Origin: Candidatus Woesearchaeota archaeon
GTDB taxonomy: Archaea; Nanobdellota; Nanobdellia; Woesearchaeales; UBA10200
Direction of reading: 5' to 3'
DNA length: 5,740 nucleotides
Assembly (NCBI GenBank): GCA_018302185.1
Contig: JAGVZX010000117.1
Coordinates: forward strand, 1-5,740
A program made the translations under genes and the position numbers. Below, one piece after another: positions 1-5,597 of the stretch (its first letter is position 1; the number at the start of each line of letters is the position of its first letter). The notes beneath the pieces are model-generated. The model saw only the letters and a program-made list of their open reading frames with translations, was not told where the DNA came from and searched no databases.

Positions 1-173
1 CCCTGCATACAATGAAGAGAAACATATAGAAGAGATTATCAATAGGACAAAGAAATATGTAACTCTAGTTATTGCTGTCTGAACTCCCATCATCTACAGC
101 AATAACTAGAGTTACATATTTCTTTGTCCTATTGATAATCTCTTCTATATGTTTCTCTTCATTGTATGCAGGG
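1..173. repeat. Perfect 78-bp inverted repeat with 17-nt spacer (foldback)
   Basis: Bases 1-78 are the exact reverse complement of bases 96-173, with a single-copy spacer at 79-95. The right arm is continuous with the start of a glycosyltransferase family 2 gene that begins at 196 on the minus strand, so it is the native copy. The left arm is the same coding DNA turned around and runs to the first base of the window, so it may extend further. Both arms carry the PAYNEE part of the gene. No mismatch is visible over 78 bp, and no transposon-like or terminator-like sequence lies at the centre. Short bases shared at the turn (CTGT and ACAG flank the spacer) fit a strand-switch event. A whole-genome-amplification or assembly chimera at a contig edge is the likeliest cause. 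A recent genuine inverted duplication is possible. Confidence 0.97.
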
Positions 174-196
174 ATGATAGCGATAATGTTTGGCAT
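65..196 (-). CDS. Glycosyltransferase family 2, N-terminal fragment cut by the foldback
   Basis: Read on the minus strand from the ATG at 194-196, the frame gives 43 residues and then a TAG at 65-67. Residues 7-14 are IIPAYNEE and residues 34-39 are VDDGSS. These are the first nucleotide-sugar binding strand and the DDGS motif of GT-A fold, family 2 glycosyltransferases (dolichyl-phosphate-mannose synthase and related enzymes). Only residues 1-40 are native. The last three residues and the stop come from the inverted copy, so the true gene continues with sequence not present here; family members usually exceed 200 residues. The start is supported by GGTGG at 206-210, 9 nt upstream, and by an in-frame stop at 221-223. 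The gene follows the epimerase by 69 nt and probably adds a sugar to a lipid-linked glycan or makes a polyprenyl-phosphate sugar donor. Donor and acceptor cannot be read from this fragment. Confidence 0.8.
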   Translation of the reverse strand: MPNIIAIIPAYNEEKHIEEIINRTKKYVTLVIAVDDGSSDSNN

Positions 197-265
197 ATGA
201 CAGGTCCACCAATCAAGATTTTATCTGATTTTTTTGGTCTTTATTTATTTGATTTATTGCTAAAT

Positions 266-1246
266 TTACTTATATTTATTACTGTTAACTTTATATTTTT
301 TATACCATTCGACGAATTCTTTAAGACCCTCGCTTATAGAAGTCTTTGGCTTATAGTTAAGCATCTTTTTTGCCTTGGAAATATCTGCAAATGTTTGTTT
401 AACATCACCTTGCTGATCCTCCATTAATTCCTTCTCAGCTGTCTTACCTAGAGTATTCTCAAGCACTTCTATAAAATAATTCAGTTCAATCGGCTTTGAG
501 TTTCCTATATTGAATATTTCATACTTAAATGGTCTTTCTAAAGCAGTAATAATTGCCGGAACAGCATCTTCTATGAACGTAAAATCCCTCTTCATTTTGC
601 CATAATTATAGACAGGTATCTTTTTGCCTTCAGTTATAGCTTGTGTAAATTTGTAGTAAGACATGTCTGGCCTTCCCCATGGCCCATAGACAGTGAAAAA
701 TCTTAGGGCAGTACAATTAATATTATATAGATGAGAATAGGTATGAGCAATTAATTCAGCAGATTTTTTTGTTGCAGCATAAAATGAGATAGGGTTATCG
801 ACATTATCCTCTTCTGAAAAAGGGATTTTCTTATTGTTGCCGTATACAGAAGAGCTGCTTGCAAGCACAAAATCCTTAATTTCGGATTGTTTTGCTGCTT
901 CAAGGAGATTTAATGTCCCTAAAACATTTGATCTTTCATAGATAAAAGGATTTTTTAACGAATAACGGACTCCTGCCTGTGCTGCCAAATGACATATCTT
1001 TGTTATTGGATTTTTTTTGATTATCCTGCTGATTGCCTTAAAATCAGCTATATCTTCATTGTAAACTTTAAGATCTTTCTTAGGCAGCTGCGCTATCCTG
1101 TCTTCTTTTAATTTTACATTGTAATAATCATTGAAATTATCAATAATGATTATATTTTTTCCAAGCTCTAGGAGCTTTTTTGAAGTATGAAATCCTATAA
1201 ATCCTGCCCCGCCTGTGACTAATATTGTTTCGCTCATTTGATCCAT
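266..1246 (-). CDS. UDP-glucuronate 4-epimerase-like extended SDR
   Basis: A 326-residue NAD-dependent sugar-nucleotide epimerase of the extended short-chain dehydrogenase family. The Rossmann motif GGAGFIG spans residues 12-18, and the acidic residue after strand 2 that selects NAD is D36. The LAAQAGVRYS block (87-96) is typical of UDP-glucuronate 4-epimerases. Serines 130-133 followed by VYG, with Y156 and K160 of the YxxxK motif, form the catalytic set. RFFTVYGPWGRPDM (182-195) and RDFTFIED (220-227) shape the sugar-nucleotide pocket. The family interconverts UDP-glucuronate and UDP-galacturonate in the cytoplasm. That fits the UDP-glucose dehydrogenase in the same cluster, which would supply the substrate. 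UDP-glucose 4-epimerase or a related activity cannot be excluded. The start at 1246 gives MDQMSET; the inner ATG at 1237 puts the Rossmann strand nearer the N-terminus and is an alternative. Neither has a clear ribosome binding site. Length is normal and the frame is intact. Confidence 0.87.
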   Translation of the reverse strand: MDQMSETILVTGGAGFIGFHTSKKLLELGKNIIIIDNFNDYYNVKLKEDRIAQLPKKDLKVYNEDIADFKAISRIIKKNPITKICHLAAQAGVRYSLKNPFIYERSNVLGTLNLLEAAKQSEIKDFVLASSSSVYGNNKKIPFSEEDNVDNPISFYAATKKSAELIAHTYSHLYNINCTALRFFTVYGPWGRPDMSYYKFTQAITEGKKIPVYNYGKMKRDFTFIEDAVPAIITALERPFKYEIFNIGNSKPIELNYFIEVLENTLGKTAEKELMEDQQGDVKQTFADISKAKKMLNYKPKTSISEGLKEFVEWYKKYKVNSNKYK

Positions 1247-1315
1247 ACATTATTTATTGTGATATTATTTTTTACAGCTAATAAATTATTTAGTTTAGTA
1301 TTAATTTATAATTAT

Positions 1316-2317
1316 TTATGTTATCACCAGAACTATTATTACAAACACCGCTTCAAATGCAAATATTGAATATACGACTGCTTTCTCAGAAACTTTATCT
1401 TTAAATTTTGCTAGCAGATATATTGCAAGATGCTCTAACCCATATATCTTATCATAAGGCATCACTAAGCTTCCATCTTTTCCAAGCTTTGCAAAGCTTT
1501 CTTTTTGGAATCTTCCTCTTAACTTTAAAAACAATTCGATAAAATAAGGGATAAACAGTATTAATGCTGCCCTTTCTATGCTTGCAAATATCGCAACGCA
1601 TGCTATCAATGCGCCGACAGAATAAGTGAGGGTATTGCCTGGAAATATTTTTGCAGGATATTTATTATACATAAGAAATGCAATTAATGAGAATACCATG
1701 CAAAGCGCAATGATAGATATCCAGCTTGCATCTGCTACCCATGAGATATAGGCTAATGCTGTTAAGATGATTATCCCTAAGCCTGCTTCTAGCCCATTAT
1801 AGCCTGCCAGCATATTAAAGCCGTTGGATGCGCCTGATATCGCAACAGGAACTAATAATATAGCATAAAAGAGATTAAACTCAATAGAGCCAAATAACGG
1901 AAATACCAATCTGCTCTGCCCTGCATTCACAACCATGATAGGCAATGCTGCTAGCATACATAACAAAGGTTTTTGCCATTGCCTTAAGCCAATTTTCCAG
2001 CCTAATATATCATCTATTAAGCCGATTATAGTGATTATAAGGATGGTTGTTAAGATAGAGAGTATTTTTAAGATATAATCAGAATCATTGAAATAGAATG
2101 TCCTTATGCCTATATAAAAAAGCACGCCGATCAAAAAACCAAATACAACAATTATGCCGCCAATCTCAGCAAGTTTTGGCTTATTAAGTTTATGAAGATC
2201 TACACCAACTAAGCCAGCTATCTTTGCCCTTTTAATCCAATATGGAAGAAGTAAGAGTGTAGTGATAAAGCTAATAAAAAATGTCAATAATAGTATAGGT
2301 TCGTTGATAAATGCCAT
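1316..2317 (-). CDS. Archaeal dolichyl/polyprenyl-phosphate GlcNAc-1-phosphate transferase, Alg7/DPAGT1-like
   Basis: A 333-residue polytopic membrane protein with about ten hydrophobic segments. The family moves GlcNAc-1-phosphate (or a related sugar phosphate) from UDP to a polyprenyl or dolichyl phosphate, the first step of lipid-linked glycan assembly. Visible motifs are D40-LHK and N45-KPKLAEIGG in the first cytoplasmic loop; GLIDDILGWKIGLRQWQKP (99-117) with the D102-D103 pair; NMLAGYNGLEAG (168-179); and YPAKIFPGNT (220-229). These follow the eukaryotic Alg7/DPAGT1 pattern, including the NGLEAG block, more closely than MraY or WecA. The C-terminal GSLVMPYDK region (about 281-289) also matches the Alg7 type. 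One oddity is N228, where the family usually has Asp in its GDT motif. Archaeal AglH is the nearest named relative, but identity cannot be proven here. A GTGAT Shine-Dalgarno at 2323-2327 lies 5 nt before the ATG, and a TATA box lies at 2351-2358. Confidence 0.9.
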   Translation of the reverse strand: MAFINEPILLLTFFISFITTLLLLPYWIKRAKIAGLVGVDLHKLNKPKLAEIGGIIVVFGFLIGVLFYIGIRTFYFNDSDYILKILSILTTILIITIIGLIDDILGWKIGLRQWQKPLLCMLAALPIMVVNAGQSRLVFPLFGSIEFNLFYAILLVPVAISGASNGFNMLAGYNGLEAGLGIIILTALAYISWVADASWISIIALCMVFSLIAFLMYNKYPAKIFPGNTLTYSVGALIACVAIFASIERAALILFIPYFIELFLKLRGRFQKESFAKLGKDGSLVMPYDKIYGLEHLAIYLLAKFKDKVSEKAVVYSIFAFEAVFVIIVLVIT

Positions 2318-2322
2318 AATGA

Positions 2323-2358
2323 ATCACGTATTTTATGTTAAGTGATAATGTTTATAAA
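2323..2358 (-). promoter_or_regulatory. Candidate TATA box and Shine-Dalgarno of the GlcNAc-1-P transferase gene
   Basis: The 46-nt gap between the decarboxylase stop and the transferase start holds TTTATAAA at 2351-2358 and, closer to the gene, GTGAT at 2323-2327, with 5 nt before the ATG at 2317. GTGAT can pair with the archaeal 16S 3' end. A start about 26 nt from the TATA centre would fall near 2328, just ahead of the GTGAT, giving a very short leader that still contains it. The layout is seen directly; promoter activity is inferred. TTTATAAA is palindromic, so the box alone does not give direction. Confidence 0.45.
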
Positions 2359-2363
2359 GCTTT

Positions 2364-3320
2364 TTATGCTACTTTATTTTTAAAATAGATTATCGTTTCT
2401 TTTAGTCCTATATCCAGAGAAATAGTAGGCTGCCAATTTAATTCACTGATAGCTTTTTTGATTACAGGCTTCCTCTGTAAAGGATCATCTTCAGGCAACG
2501 CCTTAAATATAACTTTAGACCCTGAATTTGTAAGCTTGATAATTTTTTTAGCTAATTCCAAAACTGTAAATTCATCAGGATTCCCAAGATTGACAGGCCC
2601 CTTAAAGCCTTTTTTGTTCATCGCCGTAATCAATCCATCCACCATATCACTTACATAGCAGAAACTTCTTGTCTGAGTGCCGTCTCCATATATTGTGATT
2701 GGCTTATCATGCAGTGCCTGGACAATAAAATTACTAACTACCCTTCCATCATTAATTGCCATTTTTGACCCATAAGTATTGAATATCCTGACAACACATA
2801 TATCAACATTATTCTGCCTGTTATAGTCAAAGCAGAGTGTTTCAGCTACACGCTTGCCCTCGTCATAACAAGCTCTTGGGCCTATTGTATTTACATTGCC
2901 CCTATAACTCTCTGGCTGTGGATGCACCAATGGATCACCATATACCTCGCTAGTAGATGCCTGCAAAAATCTTGCTTTATGCATTCTTGCTAACCCTAGC
3001 ATATTTATAACGCCGATAGTATTTGCCTTTATTGTACGAATTGCATTAAACTGATAATGGACAGGAGACGCAGGACAGGCTAGATTATATATCTGATAAA
3101 TCCTTCCTTCTCCTTTATTTCTTCCTTTATAAAAGAACGGCTCGATGATATCATGTTTAATAAATTCAAAATTCTTATTTTTTAAGAGATGCCTGATATT
3201 TACCATGCTGCCTGTAAAAAGATTATCTAAGCAAACAACATGATTGCCTTGCTCAAGCAGCTTTTCGCACAGATGACTCCCTATAAAGCCTGCCCCTCCT
3301 GTCACTAAGATTGTTTTCAT
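2364..3320 (-). CDS. UDP-glucuronate decarboxylase (UDP-xylose synthase)-like SDR
   Basis: A 318-residue extended SDR. UDP-xylose synthases oxidise UDP-glucuronate at C4 with bound NAD, decarboxylate it, and reduce the keto sugar to UDP-xylose. GGAGFIG is at residues 8-14 and D32 ends strand 2. NLACPASPVHYQ (79-90), ASTSEVYGDPLVHPQPE (121-137), and the GPRACYDEGKR block (147-157) with Y152 and K156 are diagnostic of this family. T123 and E125 match the extra catalytic residues known from human UXS1. RIFNTYGSKMAINDGRVV, TRSFCYVSD and LPEDDPLQRKP also match. The enzyme is cytosolic; there is no N-terminal membrane anchor of the kind found in animal UXS. It sits between the nucleotidyltransferase (67-nt gap) and the membrane transferase. 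Its ATG lies 26 nt from the centre of a consensus TATA box, suggesting a leaderless mRNA. A dTDP-glucose dehydratase is unlikely given the ACPASP and PRACYDEGKR blocks. Confidence 0.9.
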   Translation of the reverse strand: MKTILVTGGAGFIGSHLCEKLLEQGNHVVCLDNLFTGSMVNIRHLLKNKNFEFIKHDIIEPFFYKGRNKGEGRIYQIYNLACPASPVHYQFNAIRTIKANTIGVINMLGLARMHKARFLQASTSEVYGDPLVHPQPESYRGNVNTIGPRACYDEGKRVAETLCFDYNRQNNVDICVVRIFNTYGSKMAINDGRVVSNFIVQALHDKPITIYGDGTQTRSFCYVSDMVDGLITAMNKKGFKGPVNLGNPDEFTVLELAKKIIKLTNSGSKVIFKALPEDDPLQRKPVIKKAISELNWQPTISLDIGLKETIIYFKNKVA

Positions 3321-3342
3321 GTAAATCAGGAATATAAGACAA

Positions 3343-3350
3343 TATATAAA
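3343..3350 (-). promoter_or_regulatory. Consensus archaeal TATA box, leaderless spacing
   Basis: On the minus strand the bases read TTTATATA, the archaeal TATA consensus. The box centre is about 26 nt upstream of the decarboxylase ATG at 3320. Archaeal transcription usually starts 25-28 nt after the TATA centre, so the transcript would begin at or next to the ATG and lack a leader. In agreement, no Shine-Dalgarno is visible directly before this start. This marks a likely internal promoter within the gene cluster. Confidence 0.65.
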
Positions 3351-3387
3351 GCTTATTTAAAAGAAATATATTTTTGCTTAATTTCGC

Positions 3388-4137
3388 TTAATTCTTGTTT
3401 TTGACTTCATATCTTTTATAAGCTTCTTCCAGCTGGTCAAAACTTCCAATATCAAACCAACCTTCATCAAAGCTGTATCCGTAGATCGGCTTTTTTGCTG
3501 AGAGATAGCTCAAGAATTCCCCAGGATTGTCTGCTTTTTTGTGCGTTTTTAGGAATTTGTCCAGCTCTTCAACATCATTAGGTGTAAAGATATAGCATGC
3601 AGTTGCAGCCAGGCTTGATTTAGGCTCTTCAGGCTTCTCTTCAAAATCAGTTATTTTGCTGGAATTATCAAGCTTCACTACACCAAATTTTTTTGCCAGC
3701 TTATCCTTTTCTTTCATGTCGAATACAGCAAGAACAGATGATTTTTTTTCATTGAAGAACTTTACAAAAGACCTTAAACTGAACTCAAATAGATTATCTC
3801 CTGCAATGACCATCAGGTTATCCTTAATCATTTCCTGCTTAACAACATAATCAATATCTTTTAATGCACCTAACCTATCTTCATTTGATGTTGTGCCATC
3901 ATTGATTATTATGATTGGCTTTTTATGCTTTGCAAACTTGAGCCAGCTCTCAAACTGCTTATAGAAAGTATCATTTGTTACAATAATGATATTCTTTATA
4001 TCATCAGCCCTATCAATCTTCTCTATGATATATTCGACCATAGGCTTATCTGCAATTGAAAGCAAAGATTTAGGGGTATTTTTAGTCAAAGGGTATAATC
4101 TTGTCGCATATCCTGCCGCTAATATTAATGCTCTCAT
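3388..4137 (-). CDS. Sugar-1-phosphate nucleotidyltransferase (probable UDP-glucose-forming)
   Basis: A 249-residue NTP-transferase domain protein that joins a sugar 1-phosphate to an NTP, releasing pyrophosphate. The signature ILAAGYATRLYPLTKNTPK spans residues 5-23, with R13 and K23 as expected catalytic or binding residues. IAGDNLF (111-117) carries the metal-binding D114, EKP is at 168-170, and GWFDIGS (227-233) gives a second metal-binding candidate, D230. It is shorter than typical RmlA or GalU (near 290 residues) and has no left-handed beta-helix or other C-terminal domain, so it is a minimal catalytic unit. Base specificity (UTP or dTTP) cannot be read with confidence. The UDP-glucose dehydrogenase just upstream, 81 nt away, argues for UTP and glucose 1-phosphate, which would start the cluster's pathway. 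GAGGAG at 4148-4153 lies 10 nt before the ATG and supports this start. Confidence 0.87.
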   Translation of the reverse strand: MRALILAAGYATRLYPLTKNTPKSLLSIADKPMVEYIIEKIDRADDIKNIIIVTNDTFYKQFESWLKFAKHKKPIIIINDGTTSNEDRLGALKDIDYVVKQEMIKDNLMVIAGDNLFEFSLRSFVKFFNEKKSSVLAVFDMKEKDKLAKKFGVVKLDNSSKITDFEEKPEEPKSSLAATACYIFTPNDVEELDKFLKTHKKADNPGEFLSYLSAKKPIYGYSFDEGWFDIGSFDQLEEAYKRYEVKNKN

Positions 4138-4147
4138 TTATATCCAT

Positions 4148-4153
4148 CTCCTC
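4148..4153 (-). promoter_or_regulatory. Shine-Dalgarno GAGGAG of the nucleotidyltransferase gene
   Basis: On the minus strand GAGGAG lies 10 nt upstream of the ATG at 4137 and fixes the start. A TATA-like TTTTATAT at 4167-4174 is also present. Transcription from it would begin inside or after the GAGGAG, so that box is either not used or makes a leader too short to include this site. Translation from a longer transcript coming from the dehydrogenase gene is the simpler reading. Confidence 0.55.
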
Positions 4154-4218
4154 AAAATAATTATGATATAAAAAATTTGCAATATGAAAAGTTTACAGTA
4201 TTTTTACCTTCTGACTCA

Positions 4219-5526
4219 TTACCTTCCGACTCCGATATAATTAAAGCCAAGCTTTCTCATCTCCTCTGGCTCATAGACATTCCTGCCATCTATTATGTTA
4301 GGATGTTTTAAAAGGTTTTTCATTTTTTCCTTGTCCAGGTCACGGAACACGTTCCATTCTGTAGCAATGACCAATACATCTGCATTCTTTAATGCATCAT
4401 AAGGAGTATTTGCATATGAAAGATTTTTAACATGGCTGAATATTTTTTTTGCAGTATTCTCTGCTTCTGGATCAAATGCCTGTATCTTTGCCCCTGCTTT
4501 GTTTAATTCATTGATCAGTATGATAGACGGAGCTTCTCTCATGTCATCTGTCTTTGGCTTGAATGCAAGTCCCCAGACAGCGATCGTCTTGTTTTTCAGC
4601 TCAGGCAATAATTTCTTTATTTTTGGGATGATTGAAAGCTTTTGCTGCTCGTTGACCTCTTCGACAGCATCTAATATCTTAAAGCCTGAATTATTTTCCT
4701 CGCCTGTCTTGATAAGAGCCTGGACATCTTTAGGGAAACAACTTCCTCCATAACCAATTCCTGCCTGCAGAAATCTAGGCCCGATCCTGCTGTCTAATCC
4801 AATACCATATGCTACTTTCTTGACATCTGCACCAACTTTTTCACACAGATTTGCAATTTCGTTCATGAATGATATCCTGGTTGCAAGCATTGCATTAGAG
4901 GCATACTTGATAAGTTCAGAGCTTTTGATGTCTGTAACTATCAAAGGCTTGCCTGACCTGGTTATTCCTTTGTAGATCTGTGTCATTACTTCTTCTGCTC
5001 TCTTGGATTCTACGCCGATCACGATCCTGTCTGGAAAAGTAAAATCCCCTATAGCTTCACCTTCTCTTAGAAATTCTGGATTAGAGACGATATCAAAATC
5101 TATTGCTTTCTTCTGATTTTCTCTTATCAGCTTTTTTACCTTATCTGCAGTGCCTACTGGCACAGTGCTCTTATCGACAATTACCTTATACTCATTCATG
5201 TATTTGCCTATATCTGCAGCTACTTGCCAGACATATTTTAGGTCTGCTTTGTTATCTTTGCCTTCTGGTGTGCCGACAGCGATGAAGATGACTAAAGATT
5301 CCTGGACTCCTTTTTTTATATCTGTTGTAAAAAATAATCTTTTCTCACGTACATTCCTATCCAATAGATCTTTTAACCCTGGCTCGAAGATAGGGATTAT
5401 GCCTTTGTTTAGCTTAGAAATCTTGTCTTTATCTACATCCACGCATATAACTTCATTGCCTAAGTCAGCTAAGCAAGTGCCTGCCACTAAGCCGACGTAT
5501 CCTGTGCCAACGACTGTAATTTTCAT
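4219..5526 (-). CDS. ugd: UDP-glucose 6-dehydrogenase
   Basis: A 435-residue UDP-glucose/GDP-mannose dehydrogenase family enzyme that oxidises UDP-glucose twice with NAD to UDP-glucuronate in the cytosol. The N-terminal Rossmann motif GTGYVG is at residues 7-12, with D30 ending strand 2. STVPVGT is at 120-126 and NPEFLREG at 149-156. ELIKYASN (204-211) supplies K207 and N211. The catalytic cysteine is C263 in GYGGSCFPKD (258-267). The C-terminal domain starts near residue 316 with a second dinucleotide-type strand, followed by GLAFKPKTDDMREAPS, the UDP-binding region. These motifs favour UDP-glucose dehydrogenase over GDP-mannose or UDP-N-acetylmannosamine dehydrogenase, though relatives with other UDP-hexoses exist. 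It is the first complete gene in the direction of transcription and feeds the two UDP-glucuronate-using SDRs. A GAGGGAGATT stretch ends directly before the ATG and supports the start. Confidence 0.95.
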   Translation of the reverse strand: MKITVVGTGYVGLVAGTCLADLGNEVICVDVDKDKISKLNKGIIPIFEPGLKDLLDRNVREKRLFFTTDIKKGVQESLVIFIAVGTPEGKDNKADLKYVWQVAADIGKYMNEYKVIVDKSTVPVGTADKVKKLIRENQKKAIDFDIVSNPEFLREGEAIGDFTFPDRIVIGVESKRAEEVMTQIYKGITRSGKPLIVTDIKSSELIKYASNAMLATRISFMNEIANLCEKVGADVKKVAYGIGLDSRIGPRFLQAGIGYGGSCFPKDVQALIKTGEENNSGFKILDAVEEVNEQQKLSIIPKIKKLLPELKNKTIAVWGLAFKPKTDDMREAPSIILINELNKAGAKIQAFDPEAENTAKKIFSHVKNLSYANTPYDALKNADVLVIATEWNVFRDLDKEKMKNLLKHPNIIDGRNVYEPEEMRKLGFNYIGVGR

Positions 5527-5567
5527 AATCTCCCTCTTAATTTGATAATAACAAAATATCAGCAGTA

Positions 5568-5576
5568 GTATAAAAA
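5568..5576. promoter_or_regulatory. Candidate TATA box upstream of ugd, readable on both strands
   Basis: On the minus strand the site reads TTTTTATAC, centred about 46 nt before the ugd ATG. This would place a start near 5545 and leave an 18-nt leader that includes the purine-rich ribosome binding site. On the plus strand it reads GTATAAAAA and would start a transcript near 5598, where a structured region begins. It may therefore serve a divergent pair. This rests on spacing and base composition only. Confidence 0.4.
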
Positions 5577-5597
5577 TCTTGCCATGATAATTATTGA

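Noticed and set aside
1..173. Foldback read as a terminator, transposon end or hairpin telomere
   Set aside because: The arms are coding sequence of a GT2 gene, with no T-tract, no transposase and no target duplication. A chimera explains it with fewer assumptions.
149..427. Plus-strand open frame of 92 codons
   Set aside because: It starts inside the right arm of the foldback and runs antisense through the end of the epimerase gene; its Phe/Leu-rich product is what A+T-rich coding DNA gives when read backwards.
1193..1230. DNA similarity between the 5' ends of the two SDR genes (1193-1230 and 3280-3317)
   Set aside because: Both segments encode the conserved Rossmann start (ILVTGGAGFIG). 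This is homology between family members, not a mobile or regulatory repeat.
1316..2317. Bacterial MraY or WecA identity for the membrane transferase
   Set aside because: The NMLAGYNGLEAG block and the C-terminal MPYDK region follow the archaeal/eukaryotic Alg7 type, and no peptidoglycan genes are nearby.
2458..2658. Plus-strand open frame within the decarboxylase gene
   Set aside because: It lies wholly antisense to a well-supported SDR and has no recognisable domain. The same holds for the plus-strand frames at 3656-3850, 3986-4171, 4499-4753, 5103-5285 and 5150-5545.
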